Assembly (NCBI RefSeq): GCF_025465255.1
Contig: NZ_JAODNI010000048.1
Span: 1 to 64,000 of the forward strand
Source of the DNA: Pseudonocardia sp.
Lineage (GTDB): Bacteria; Actinomycetota; Actinomycetes; Mycobacteriales; Pseudonocardiaceae
Length of the DNA stretch: 64,000 nt
Direction: 5' to 3'
Shown here: one piece after another, positions 53,317 to 63,936 of the stretch
Layout: the number at the start of each line of letters is the position of its first letter
Numbering within the stretch: position 1 is the first letter of the stretch
Translations under genes and position numbers: made by a program
Notes under the pieces: generated by a model
What the model saw: the letters and a program-made list of their open reading frames with translations, nothing else
Told to the model about the DNA's origin: nothing
The model's database searches: none

Positions 53317-54744
53317 TCAGGCCGTCGCGTCAGCCGGCGCGCGGCGGCCGATCAGGAGCGTGAGCGGCAGCGCGACCGTCGCGATGACCGCCGCGCACAG
53401 GAACGCCGCCCGGGCCCCCGCGACGTCCGTGCCCGTAGCCGCGTCCGTCGACGCCAGCGACATGACGGTGATGAACAGGGCCGTCCCCGCCGCGCCTGCG
53501 ACCTGCTGCAGCGTCGCGAGGATCGCGCTGCCGTGGGAGTCCAGGTCCCCGGGCAGCTGGCCGAGCGCGTCGGTGATCAGCGGTGTGAGCATCAGCGACA
53601 GCCCGACGACCAGCACGACGTGCATCCCGATGATCATCCAGAGCGGGGAGGACGCGCCCAGCGTCGTGAAGGCCCAGAGCGCGAGCGCCAGCACGACCGC
53701 ACCGGGGACGACCAGCGGCCGGGCGCCGATCCGGTCGTAGAGGCGCCCGACCACCGGCCCGAGCAGACCCATGACGAGCCCGCCGGGCAGGACCGCCAGA
53801 CCCGTGACGAAGGCGCTGACCTTCAGCACGTCCTGCAGGTAGAGCGGGAGCAGGATCAGCGCCCCGAACAGCGACATCATGCTCAGCACGACGAGCAGGA
53901 TCGCCACCGCGAACGGCCGGAACCCGAGCGGGCGCAGGTCCAGCAGCGCCCGCCCCTCGCGCTGCAGACGGAGCTGGCGCAGCACGAACACGACCATCGC
54001 GACGGCCCCGACCGCGGTCGGGATCCACGGGTTGACCAGGGCCTCCCCCCGGGCGGCCTCGCCGACGCTGCTCAGCCCGAAGACCAGCCCGCCGAACGCG
54101 AGCGCGGAGAGGATCACGGACAGGACGTCGAGCGGGATGCGCCGCGTCTCGGCCACCACCCGGAGCCACCGCACCCCCGCCGCGAGCGCGATCAGCGCGA
54201 TCGGCAGCACGATCCAGAACATCCACCGCCAGCCCAGCGCCGTGAGGATGACCCCGGAGATCGTCGGCCCGATGGCCGGTGCGACGGCGATGACGACCGT
54301 GATCGTGCCCATCATCGCGCCGCGCCGCTCCTGCGGGACGAGCCGCAGCACGGTCGTCATGAGCAGCGGGACCATCACCGCGGTGCCGAAGGCCTGCACG
54401 ACCCGGCCCGTCATCAACATCCCGAAGCCGGGCGCGAGCGCGGCGATCAACGTGCCGAGGCTGAACGACGTCATCGACGCGATGTAGATCTGCCGCGGCC
54501 GGAACCGTTGCAGCAGGAAGCCGGTGATCGGGATGACCACCGCCATCGTCAGCAGGAAACCGCTGGTGAGCCACTGTGCGGTGCCGACGGTGATCCGTAG
54601 GTCGACGATCAGCGCGGGCAGCGCGACGCTCATGATCGTCTCGTTCAGGATCATGACGAACGCCGAGCCGACCAGCAGGCCGATCGCGAGGTTCGCGTTC
54701 ACCGGCGGATCGGTGCCCGCGCGGCTGGTGGCCTGGCCGCTCAT
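53317..54744 (-). CDS. DHA2-family MFS drug exporter (EmrB/QacA type)
   Basis: A 475-residue major-facilitator protein with 12-14 TM helices. Antiporter motif C-like GTISGVILTALGWRWMFWI (APAIGPTISG), motif A region GRLYDRIGARPLV, and the LNETIMSVALPALIVDL start typical of EmrB. It probably exports a toxic compound or metabolite with proton antiport. No associated TetR gene; the divergent gene is the IclR regulator. Confidence 0.92.
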   Translation of the reverse strand: MSGQATSRAGTDPPVNANLAIGLLVGSAFVMILNETIMSVALPALIVDLRITVGTAQWLTSGFLLTMAVVIPITGFLLQRFRPRQIYIASMTSFSLGTLIAALAPGFGMLMTGRVVQAFGTAVMVPLLMTTVLRLVPQERRGAMMGTITVVIAVAPAIGPTISGVILTALGWRWMFWIVLPIALIALAAGVRWLRVVAETRRIPLDVLSVILSALAFGGLVFGLSSVGEAARGEALVNPWIPTAVGAVAMVVFVLRQLRLQREGRALLDLRPLGFRPFAVAILLVVLSMMSLFGALILLPLYLQDVLKVSAFVTGLAVLPGGLVMGLLGPVVGRLYDRIGARPLVVPGAVVLALALWAFTTLGASSPLWMIIGMHVVLVVGLSLMLTPLITDALGQLPGDLDSHGSAILATLQQVAGAAGTALFITVMSLASTDAATGTDVAGARAAFLCAAVIATVALPLTLLIGRRAPADATA

Positions 54745-54870
54745 CCGAGGATCTCCCGTCGTTCGCGAGGCCCGGCCGGCGCGGGGCGGCCGTCCGGGAG
54801 CGATGGTTCGACGCTATCCGGGGTGCCCCGACACCGGCCAGCGAGTTCGCTGCCGGTGGAGAATGTCGGT

Positions 54871-55620
54871 GTGGACGCGGCACGGGCGACGGGACCGGTG
54901 CTCGGCCGAGCCCTGCGCATCCTCGGCGCCTTCGGCCCGCAGCGTCCCGCGATGAGCCTCAGCGAGCTCGCCCGTCAGGCAGGCCTGCCCGTCTCGACGG
55001 TGCACCGGATGGTCGGCGAGCTCGTCGAGTGGGGCGCGCTCGAGCGGGGGGCGGACGGCGGCTACCGCGTCGGACTACGGCTCTGGGAGCTCGGCGCGCT
55101 CGCCCCGCGCGGCCCCGGCCTGCGGGAACGCGCGCTCCCGTTCCTCGAGGACCTGTCCCTGATCACCCGGGAGAACGTCCAGCTCGCCGTGCGGGAGGGC
55201 ATTGAGGTCGTGTTCGTCGAACGCATCGCGGCGACCGGTGCGGTGCGGGTGCTCACCCGGGTCGGCGGCCGCTTCGCCCTGACGGCGACGGGCGTCGGTC
55301 TGGTCCTGCTGGCGCACGCCCCGGTCGACGTCCAGGACGAGGTGCTCGGCGCCCCGATCTCCCGGCACACGTCCTGCACGGTCACCGACCCCGACGTGCT
55401 GCGGCACCTGCTCGCCGACGTCCGGACGAACGGGTTCGCGATCAGCGACCGCCAGGTCACGATGGACGCGCTGTCCGTCGCCGCCCCGCTCCAGGACCGG
55501 ACCGGGCAGGTCGTCGCGGCCGTCTCGCTGGTCGTCAGGTACGGGAGCGCCTCCGCGCACTCCCTGGTCCCGCTGGTCCGGACCAGCGCCCGGGCGATCT
55601 CGCGAGCACTCGCCGACTGA
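54871..55620 (+). CDS. IclR-family transcriptional regulator
   Basis: A regulator of about 249 residues: winged HTH (MSLSELARQAGLPVSTVHRMVGELVEWGAL; residues 27-56) and an IclR effector domain (ARENVQ-type start, TATGVGLVLLAHAP, AISDRQVTMDALSVAAPL). The GTG at 54871 is used; GTGs at 54856 and 54823 would lengthen it by 5 or 16 residues. It precedes and probably controls the aromatic-acid symporter/oxygenase operon through the palindrome at 55638. Confidence 0.9.
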   Translation: MDAARATGPVLGRALRILGAFGPQRPAMSLSELARQAGLPVSTVHRMVGELVEWGALERGADGGYRVGLRLWELGALAPRGPGLRERALPFLEDLSLITRENVQLAVREGIEVVFVERIAATGAVRVLTRVGGRFALTATGVGLVLLAHAPVDVQDEVLGAPISRHTSCTVTDPDVLRHLLADVRTNGFAISDRQVTMDALSVAAPLQDRTGQVVAAVSLVVRYGSASAHSLVPLVRTSARAISRALAD

Positions 55621-55637
55621 GGACAGGCCCTAGTTCT

Positions 55638-55654
55638 TTTCCGGCATCCGGAAA
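55638..55654. promoter_or_regulatory. Palindrome TTTCCGG-CAT-CCGGAAA, candidate IclR operator
   Basis: A perfect 7-bp dyad in the 138-bp gap between iclR and the symporter gene. IclR regulators bind short dyads of this kind in the promoter of the adjacent catabolic operon. Confidence 0.62.
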
Positions 55655-55758
55655 GGGTCTTCGTTCGACCTTGCTCGGTCCGCACGATGGCGGCACGGCC
55701 CACCCGGGAGACCCGGATCACGGCTGACCACCACAGCAAGCGACAACGGAGTGCGCCT

Positions 55759-57111
55759 GTGTCCTCTTCACCTGCTTCTCTGCGGGCAACGCTCGACGAC
55801 AGCCCGATGCGCCGCTTCCAGTGGTCCGCCGTCGCCGTCTGCGTCTTGCTCAACATGCTCGACGGCTTCGACGTCCTGGTCATGGCCTTCACCGGCAAGT
55901 CCGTCTCGACGGAGTTCGGCCTCAACGGCGCCCAGCTCGGCCTGCTGCTCTCGGCGGGCCTGGTCGGGATGGCCCTCGGTGCGCTGTTCCTCGCGCCCTT
56001 CGCGGACCGGATCGGCCGCCGACCGATGATCCTGATCTGCCTCGCCGTCGCGAGCGTCGGGATGCTGCTGTCGGCCGCGAGCCAGTCGTCGACCCAGCTC
56101 GGGCTCCTGCGGGTCCTGACCGGGATCGGCATCGGAGGCATCCTGGCCAGCAGCAACGTCGTCGCGGCCGAGTACGCGTCGAAGCGCTGGCGCGGCCTGG
56201 CCGTCAGCCTGAACTCCACCGGCTACGCGCTCGGCGCGACGATCGGCGGCCTCATCGCCGTCGTGCTGATCTCGGAGTTCGGCTGGCGCTCGGTCTTCCT
56301 GTTCGGCGGCGTCGCGACGGCCGTCTCCATCCCGCTGGTCATGCTGACGCTGCCCGAGTCCCTGGACTTCCTGCTGACCCGCCGCCCGGCCAGCGCCCTC
56401 CGCAAGGTCAACGCGCTGGCCGGCAGGCTCGGGCAGCCCGAGCTCGCCGACCTGCCCGAGCCCGCGACCACCGCGGGCGTCGGTTCCGGGTTCAAGCGGC
56501 TGCTCGAGCCCGGCATGCGCCGGGTCACGCTCCTGATGTGGGCCGCGTTCTTCCTGGTCATGGCCGGTTTCTACTTCGTCACGAGCTGGACGCCGACGCT
56601 GCTCGTCCAGGCCGGGATGTCCGCCACCCAGGGCCTGACCGGCGGCACGCTGCTCAACCTCGGCGGCATCTTCGGCGCCGCGCTGCTCGGCGCGCTCGCG
56701 GCCCGCTGGACGCTGCGCGCCGTCCTGATGACCTACCTGGTCGCGACCGCGGTGATGCTCGCGGTGTTCCTCGCGGCGAGCTCGTCGCTGGCCGTGGCGT
56801 TCGCGCTCGGCTTCCTGGTAGGGCTTTTCGTGAACGGCTGCGTCGCCGGCCTCTACGCGCTGACGCCGGCGATCTACGGGCCGGACGTGCGGACCACCGG
56901 CGTCGGCACCGCGATCGGCATCGGCCGGATCGGCGCGATCCTCTCCCCCACCGCGGCGGGCGCCCTGCTCGACGCCGGCTGGACGCCGCAGAACCTCTAC
57001 CTCGCCGTCGGGGTGGTCTTCGTCGCCACCGCGGCCCTGCTCCTGCTCCTGCGCCCGGCCTCGTCCGGCGCCCCTGAGACCGCACCGGCGGCCGTCGCCA
57101 ACCCGAGCTGA
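55759..57111 (+). CDS. Aromatic acid:H+ symporter (AAHS) MFS transporter
   Basis: A 450-residue MFS importer with 12 TM helices. The AAHS/PcaK signature is complete: LLNMLDGFDVLVMAF in TM1 (DGFD motif), DRIGRRPMILICL after TM2-3, and RVLTGIGIGGI in TM4. GTG start after CGGAG. It is first in the operon with a VanA-like oxygenase and VanB-like reductase, so it should import the aromatic substrate. Confidence 0.92.
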   Translation: MSSSPASLRATLDDSPMRRFQWSAVAVCVLLNMLDGFDVLVMAFTGKSVSTEFGLNGAQLGLLLSAGLVGMALGALFLAPFADRIGRRPMILICLAVASVGMLLSAASQSSTQLGLLRVLTGIGIGGILASSNVVAAEYASKRWRGLAVSLNSTGYALGATIGGLIAVVLISEFGWRSVFLFGGVATAVSIPLVMLTLPESLDFLLTRRPASALRKVNALAGRLGQPELADLPEPATTAGVGSGFKRLLEPGMRRVTLLMWAAFFLVMAGFYFVTSWTPTLLVQAGMSATQGLTGGTLLNLGGIFGAALLGALAARWTLRAVLMTYLVATAVMLAVFLAASSSLAVAFALGFLVGLFVNGCVAGLYALTPAIYGPDVRTTGVGTAIGIGRIGAILSPTAAGALLDAGWTPQNLYLAVGVVFVATAALLLLLRPASSGAPETAPAAVANPS

Positions 57112-57139
57112 CCCCACCACCCTCCGAATGGAGACGATC

Positions 57140-58192
57140 ATGAGCGCGATCCCGCGCAACCAGTGGTACGTGGCCGCCTACGGCCGGGAGATCTCCCACG
57201 AGCTCTTCTCCCGCACCCTCTGCGACGAGCCCATCCTCTTCTGGCGCACCGAGGCCGGTTCCGTGACCGCGACGTCGGACCGCTGCGTGCACCGCCGCTT
57301 CCCGCTGTCGCAGGCGCCGAGCCGGCTCGTCGGGGACCAGGTCGTCTGCGGGTACCACGGGTTCACCTACGGCGCCGACGGCAAGTGCGTCGCCGTGCCG
57401 GGGCAGACCCGGGTGCCGCGCACGGCCCGGCTGACCAGCTACCCCGTCGTCGAGCAGGACTCGTTCGTCTGGGTGTGGATCGGCGACCCGGCGCTCGCCG
57501 ACGCATCCCGCATCCCGCGCGTGCCCTACCTCGACGCGGCCGGCTGGACGACCGTCAGCGGCCGCGAGCCCCTCGCCGCGCGGTTCTCGCTGCTGGTCGA
57601 CAACCTGCTCGACCTCTCGCACGAGACCTACCTGCACGGCGGCTACATCGGCACGCCCGAGGTCGCGAACACGCCGATCACCACCGAGGTCGACGACGAG
57701 GCGGGCGTCATCTACGTCAGCCGGCACATGGACGACGCCGAGTGCCCGCCCTTCTACTCCCGGTCGACCGGCCTGGAGGGGCGGATCGCCCGCTGGCAGG
57801 ACATCGAGTACACCCCGCCGTGCCTGTACAAGCTGCACAGTCGGATCGCGCCGGTCGGCTCGGTGCCGAACCCGGACGGCACCGACCCGGACGCGTTCCA
57901 CGTCGAGGTCGTCTACGCGATCACGCCCGAGACGGAGAACTCGACGCACGACTTCTGGGCCGTCGCGCGGGACTTCGCGCTCGAGGACGCCGAGGTCTCG
58001 GCCTTCCTCGCGGAGAACAACCGGACCGTCGTGCTGCAGGACGTCGAGGCGCTCGATGTGCTGGAGAAGATCATCGCGACCGAGCCGGAGGGCTACCAGG
58101 AGCTGTCGATCAACATCGACACCGGCGGGCTCGCGGCGCGGCGGATGCTGGCCCGGATGGCCGGGGCGCGGGACGAGGCGACGACCCGGTGA
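57140..58192 (+). CDS. Rieske oxygenase, vanillate O-demethylase oxygenase-like (VanA type)
   Basis: A 350-residue terminal oxygenase. The Rieske 2Fe-2S site is C49-x-H51 and C70-x2-H73 (CVHRRFPL, CGYHGFTY). The mononuclear iron ligands are in NLLDLSHETYLH (His161, His166) with a distal Asp near residue 290. The family members demethylate methoxy-aromatic acids or similar compounds. ATG 57140 follows GGAG; an in-frame ATG at 57128 has no proper ribosome binding site. The stop overlaps the next small gene in GTGA. Vanillate itself is likely but not proven; usual vanAB regulators are GntR or PadR, not IclR. Confidence 0.88.
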   Translation: MSAIPRNQWYVAAYGREISHELFSRTLCDEPILFWRTEAGSVTATSDRCVHRRFPLSQAPSRLVGDQVVCGYHGFTYGADGKCVAVPGQTRVPRTARLTSYPVVEQDSFVWVWIGDPALADASRIPRVPYLDAAGWTTVSGREPLAARFSLLVDNLLDLSHETYLHGGYIGTPEVANTPITTEVDDEAGVIYVSRHMDDAECPPFYSRSTGLEGRIARWQDIEYTPPCLYKLHSRIAPVGSVPNPDGTDPDAFHVEVVYAITPETENSTHDFWAVARDFALEDAEVSAFLAENNRTVVLQDVEALDVLEKIIATEPEGYQELSINIDTGGLAARRMLARMAGARDEATTR

Positions 58193-58401
58193 TTCCCGAG
58201 GCGCCCCCTGTCCTGAACGGCGACCGTGTCTACCGCATCCACTGGGTGCTCGGGACCGATCGGCTGCGCGCGGTCTGCCACTGCTCGGCCGAGCGGGAGT
58301 TCGAGGACCCGGTGGAGCTGTGGGAATGGCTGCTCGGGCACCCCGCCGGACACGTTCCGGCGCCGGCCCCCGTACCTCCGCGCGAGCTCGCGGCCGTCTG
58401 A
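58189..58401 (+). CDS. Small 70-aa protein of the Rieske operon
   Basis: A 70-residue protein starting at GTG, overlapping the oxygenase stop by 4 bp (GTGA). It contains HWVLGTDRLRAVCHCSAERE, then FEDPVELWEWLLGHPAGH, then a Pro-rich end. The CHC plus His residues might bind a metal. I do not recognise a named family. Its coupling to oxygenase and reductase genes suggests an accessory or assembly protein for the system. Confidence 0.72.
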   Translation: MIPEAPPVLNGDRVYRIHWVLGTDRLRAVCHCSAEREFEDPVELWEWLLGHPAGHVPAPAPVPPRELAAV

Positions 58402-58412
58402 TCGGAGGGACC

Positions 58413-59363
58413 ATGGAGAACGAGTTCGAGCTGCGGCTCGACCGCAAGGAGACCGTGGCCGACGGCGTCGTCCGGCTGACCCTGCGCTCGCCGGACGGGG
58501 CCGACCTCCCCGAGTGGGAGCCGGGCGCGCATCTCGACCTCGCGCTGGGCGAGCTGATCAGGCAGTACTCGCTGTGCGGGGACCCGCGGGACCGGTCCGT
58601 CCTGCAGGTCGCGGTGCTGCGCGAGCCCGCGGGCCGGGGCGGTTCGGCCCACGTCCACGACCTCCTCGGCGAGGGCGACGCCGTGCGGGTGCGCGGACCG
58701 CGGAACCACTTCCCGCTCGTCGAGGCGAAGCGGTACCTGTTCGTCGCGGGCGGCATCGGGATCACACCGATCCTGCCGATGGTCGCCGCCGCGGCGGAGG
58801 CCGGCGCGGACTGGCGGCTGGTGTACGGGGGGCGGACCCGGGCGTCGATGGCGTTCGCGAGCGCCCTGGTCGCGGAGTACCCGGACCGTGTGGAGATCTG
58901 CCCGCAGGACGAGACGGGCCTCCTCGACCTCGACGGCCTGCTCGTCGAGCCCGACCCGGACACGGCCGTCTACTGCTGCGGGCCCGAGCCGCTGCTGCTC
59001 GCCGTCGAGGAGCGGTGCGCGACATGGCCGGACGACGCGCTGCACGTCGAACGGTTCGCCCCGAAGGAGGGCGCGACCGACGGGCCGTCCGAGTCCTTCG
59101 AGGTGGAGCTGGCGCAGACCGGCACCGTGCTGACGGTGCCGGCGGACCGCTCGGTTCTGGAGGTGATCGAGGACTCCGGCGTGCAGCTGCTCTCGTCCTG
59201 CCAGGAGGGCACCTGCGGCACCTGCGAGACGGCGGTCCTGGCGGGCGCGGTCGACCACCGGGACTCGCTGCTCACGGACGAGGAGCAGGCCGCGAACGAC
59301 ACGATGTTCGTCTGCGTCTCCCGGGCCGCCCCGGGCTGCCCCCGCCTCACCCTCGACCTCTGA
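58413..59363 (+). CDS. PDR/VanB-type flavin reductase with 2Fe-2S domain
   Basis: A 316-residue electron-transfer partner of the Rieske oxygenase. FMN/FAD-binding RQYSLCG (50-56), NAD site GGIGITPILPM (about 114), and a C-terminal plant-type ferredoxin with CQEGTCGTC plus a fourth Cys in MFVCVS. This domain order is the phthalate dioxygenase reductase class that includes VanB. ATG 58413 after GGAGG. Last gene of the operon; a large palindrome follows its stop by 1 bp. Confidence 0.93.
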   Translation: MENEFELRLDRKETVADGVVRLTLRSPDGADLPEWEPGAHLDLALGELIRQYSLCGDPRDRSVLQVAVLREPAGRGGSAHVHDLLGEGDAVRVRGPRNHFPLVEAKRYLFVAGGIGITPILPMVAAAAEAGADWRLVYGGRTRASMAFASALVAEYPDRVEICPQDETGLLDLDGLLVEPDPDTAVYCCGPEPLLLAVEERCATWPDDALHVERFAPKEGATDGPSESFEVELAQTGTVLTVPADRSVLEVIEDSGVQLLSSCQEGTCGTCETAVLAGAVDHRDSLLTDEEQAANDTMFVCVSRAAPGCPRLTLDL

Positions 59364-59364
59364 T

Positions 59365-59456
59365 TCCCGCGAGTCGGCGGTTCCGGAAGCACGAAACGCA
59401 CCTCCCGGTGGTCCGGGAGGTGCGTTTCGTGCGACGGAGAGTGCCGACTCGCGGGA
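59365..59456. terminator. Nested 92-bp palindrome between the reductase and rnj
   Basis: Outer arms TCCCGCGAGTCGGC (59365-59378 with 59443-59456) and inner arms GCACGAAACGCACCTCCCGG (59389-59408 with 59413-59432) are both perfect, separated by 10-nt unpaired bulges on each side and closed by a TGGT loop. It fills the space between convergent genes and should act as a bidirectional terminator. Confidence 0.85.
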
Positions 59457-59460
59457 TGAC

Positions 59461-61233
59461 CTAGACGGCGATCACCGTCGGGACGATCATCGGGCGGCGG
59501 CGGTAGGTCTCGCCGACCCACTTGCCGACGACCCGGCGCACGCTCTGCGCGATCCGGTGGGTGTCCGTGATGCCCTCGTTCTCGGTGCGGGACAGCTCGT
59601 CCTCCACCAGCGGGAGGACGGCGTCGAGCGCCTTGGGGTCGTCGGAGAAACCGCGGCCGGAGAGCGAGGGACGGGAGACCGCGCGGCCCGTCGTCCCGTC
59701 GATCGCGACGGTGATCGAGATGAAGCCGCCCTCGCCGAGGACGAGCCGGTCCCCCAGCGTCGTCTCGCCGATGTCCCCGACCTGGTTGCCGTCGACGTAC
59801 ACCCGGCCGACCTCGACCTTGCCGCTGATCGCGGCCTTGCCGTCCACCAGGTCGACGACCACGCCGTCCTCGGCGATGACCACGTTCTCCTCGGCCACCC
59901 CCGTCTTGACGGCCAACGCGGAGTTCGCCCGCAGGTGTCGCCACTCGCCGTGCACCGGCATGACGTTGCTCGGGCGCACGGCGTTGAAGAGGAACAGCAG
60001 CTCGCCGGCCGGCGAGTGGCCGGACACGTGCACCTTGGCGTTGCCCTGGTGCACGACGGTCGCGCCGAGCCGGGTCAGCCCGTTGATCACCGCGAAGATC
60101 GCGGTCTCGTTGCCCGGGATGAGCGAGCTGGCCAGGACGATCGTGTCCTCGGGCCGGATGATCACGCTGCGGTGCTCGCCGCGGGCCATCCGGGACAGCG
60201 CCGAGAGCGGCTCGCCCTGGGAGCCCGTCGAGACGAGGACCAGCTGGTCGTCCGGGAGGCGCATGGCGTCGTCAAGGTCGACGAGCAGGCCGTCCGGCAC
60301 GTTGAGCAGGCCGAGCTCGCCCGCGAGCGCCATGTTGCGGACCATCGACCGGCCGGCGAAGCAGACCTTGCGGCCGTGCGCCACCGCGGCGTCGATGACC
60401 TGCTGGACGCGGTGCACGTGGCTCGCGAAGCAGGCCACGATGATCCGCGACGGCGCCTTCGCGAAGACGTCGGAGATCACCGGCCCGATGTCCCGCTCGG
60501 GGGTGACGAACCCGGGGACGTCCGCGTTGGTGGAGTCCACCAGGAACAGGTCCACGCCCTCGTCGCCGAGCCGGGAGAACCCGGCCAGGTCGGTGAGCCG
60601 GCCGTCGAGCGGGAGCTGGTCCAGCTTGATGTCACCGGTGTGCAGGACGAGGCCCGCGGGGGTTCGGATGGCCACGGCGAGCGCGTCCGGGATGGAGTGG
60701 TTGACCGCGAAGTACTCGCAGTCCCACGGCCCGTGGTTGAGCCGGTCCCCCTCCTTGACCTCGAGCAGGTGCGGGGTGAGCCGGTGCTCCTTGCACTTGG
60801 CCGCGACCAGGGCGAGGGTGAACCTCGACCCGACGACGAGTAGGTCCGGCTTCTGCCGCAGCAGGAACGGCACCGCGCCGATGTGGTCCTCGTGGCCGTG
60901 TGTGAGGACCAGGACGTCGATGTCGTCGAGACGGTCCTCGATCGCCCTGAAGTCGGGGAGGATCAGGTCGACGCCGGGCGAGTCCTCGGCGGGGAACAGC
61001 ACCCCGCAGTCGACGACCATGAGCCGGTCCTCGTACTCGAAGACGGTCATGTTGCGGCCGATCTCGCCGATGCCGCCGAGTGCGAACACGCGCAGGCCGC
61101 CACGGGCGAGGGCTGGTGGCGGACCGGCGGGGAGCTCCGCGCGGTTGGCGTCCTCCGGGGGCGCCGTGGGAGTCGGTCGATCACGCCGCGACGGGCGGTT
61201 TCGACGGTCGGAACGGGACGGTGGGCGGCTCAA
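59461..61233 (-). CDS. rnj: Ribonuclease J
   Basis: A 590-residue metallo-beta-lactamase/beta-CASP nuclease with 5' exo- and endonuclease activity in mRNA decay and rRNA processing (Rv2752c). Metal motif HGHEDH; further ligands in HTGDIKLD, FVDST-type and SGHSPAGE; C-terminal RNase J domain ending RRPMIVPTVIAV. The start is taken as TTG 61233, 7 nt after GCGAGG; no ATG or GTG lies between the dapA stop and the conserved LRVFALGGIGEIGRNM, so the first 45 residues form a basic, Pro/Arg-rich tail not seen at this length in M. tuberculosis. Confidence 0.92.
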   Translation of the reverse strand: MSRPPSRSDRRNRPSRRDRPTPTAPPEDANRAELPAGPPPALARGGLRVFALGGIGEIGRNMTVFEYEDRLMVVDCGVLFPAEDSPGVDLILPDFRAIEDRLDDIDVLVLTHGHEDHIGAVPFLLRQKPDLLVVGSRFTLALVAAKCKEHRLTPHLLEVKEGDRLNHGPWDCEYFAVNHSIPDALAVAIRTPAGLVLHTGDIKLDQLPLDGRLTDLAGFSRLGDEGVDLFLVDSTNADVPGFVTPERDIGPVISDVFAKAPSRIIVACFASHVHRVQQVIDAAVAHGRKVCFAGRSMVRNMALAGELGLLNVPDGLLVDLDDAMRLPDDQLVLVSTGSQGEPLSALSRMARGEHRSVIIRPEDTIVLASSLIPGNETAIFAVINGLTRLGATVVHQGNAKVHVSGHSPAGELLFLFNAVRPSNVMPVHGEWRHLRANSALAVKTGVAEENVVIAEDGVVVDLVDGKAAISGKVEVGRVYVDGNQVGDIGETTLGDRLVLGEGGFISITVAIDGTTGRAVSRPSLSGRGFSDDPKALDAVLPLVEDELSRTENEGITDTHRIAQSVRRVVGKWVGETYRRRPMIVPTVIAV

Positions 61234-61297
61234 GTGAAGGCCTCGCGAGGGTAGGTGGAGAACAGCTGAGGGTGATCTTTGGGGGCGGCGGCGTACC

Positions 61298-62993
<1,696 letters not shown>

Positions 62994-63073
62994 CCCAGCA
63001 ACCTAACGCCGGATGCGCCCGCGCACCGGGCGGGATCGGCGGTCGCCGCCGCGGGAGGGAGGCGCGGGGGCGC

Positions 63074-63826
63074 TCAGCCCTCCGTCACGAAGGGGCTGCT
63101 CGCGATCTCCGTGCCGTCCTCGAGCTTCTGGATCTCGAAGTCCGTGAACACGTTGGCGACCTCGCGCTGCAGCTGGCGCAGGCACTCGATCGCCAGGGCG
63201 CGGATCTCGACGTCCGCGTGCTCGGTCGCGCGCATCCCGATGAAGTGGCGCCAGGCCCGGTAGTTGCCCGTCACGACGATGCGGGTCTCGGTGGCGTTGG
63301 GCAGGATCGCCCGCGCCGCCTGCCGCGCCTGCTTGCGCCGCAGGGTGGCGTTCGGGACGTCGGCGAAGCGCTTCTCCAGGCCCTCGAGCAGCTGCTCGTA
63401 GGCCTGGACGGACGCGTCGGCCGCCTTGAGGAACATCTCGTGCAGCTCGGGGTCGTCCGCGATCGCGTCCGGCTCGACCATCGCGGCGTTGCGCTCCGGG
63501 ACGTAGCGCTGCGAGAGCTGCGAGTACGAGAAGTGCCGGTGCCGGATCAGCTCGTGGGTGAGCGAGCGGGAGATGCCCGTCAGGTAGAAGCTGACGGTGC
63601 CGTGTTCGAGCACGGACAGGTGGCCGACCTCGAGGATGTGGCGCAGGTAGCCGGCGTTCGTCGCGGTCCGCGGGTTCGGCTTGCTCCAGGACTGGTAGCA
63701 GGCGCGGCCGGCGAACTCCGCGAGCGCCTGGCCGCCGTCCGCGTCGGTCTCCCACGGCACGTCGGCCGGCGGAAGGAACTCGGTCTTCGCGACGAGCTGG
63801 ACCCTGAGCGGCACGGTCTCCGGCAT
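63074..63826 (-). CDS. thyX: Flavin-dependent thymidylate synthase ThyX
   Basis: A 250-residue FAD enzyme making dTMP from dUMP. The ThyX motif [14 protein letters not shown] (95-108) is complete. The substrate Arg lies in the C-terminal region ([12 protein letters not shown]). ATG 63826. Position matches Rv2754c. Its upstream region contains GACATC-N6-GATGTC near 63871-63888 and is shared with the divergent gene at 63936. Confidence 0.96.
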   Translation of the reverse strand: MPETVPLRVQLVAKTEFLPPADVPWETDADGGQALAEFAGRACYQSWSKPNPRTATNAGYLRHILEVGHLSVLEHGTVSFYLTGISRSLTHELIRHRHFSYSQLSQRYVPERNAAMVEPDAIADDPELHEMFLKAADASVQAYEQLLEGLEKRFADVPNATLRRKQARQAARAILPNATETRIVVTGNYRAWRHFIGMRATEHADVEIRALAIECLRQLQREVANVFTDFEIQKLEDGTEIASSPFVTEG

Positions 63827-63905
63827 GAGCAGGAGCCTAACCGGGCCACTCTGGGTGACGGGACCTCACCTCCGACATCATCGGCGATGTCAGAGAAGTG
63901 TTGCG

Positions 63906-63936
63906 TGACGTCATCAGTGACGCCATAGTGGCGTCA
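63906..63936. promoter_or_regulatory. Triple TGACGTCA-like operator overlapping the last gene's start
   Basis: TGACGTCA (63906-63913), TGACGCCA (63918-63925) and TGGCGTCA (63929-63936) follow each other at 12- and 11-bp steps, each at least 7/8 alike; the last two are also a perfect inverted repeat around TAG. The final A is the A of the ATG start codon, suggesting repression by the adjacent gene's product. Confidence 0.65.
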
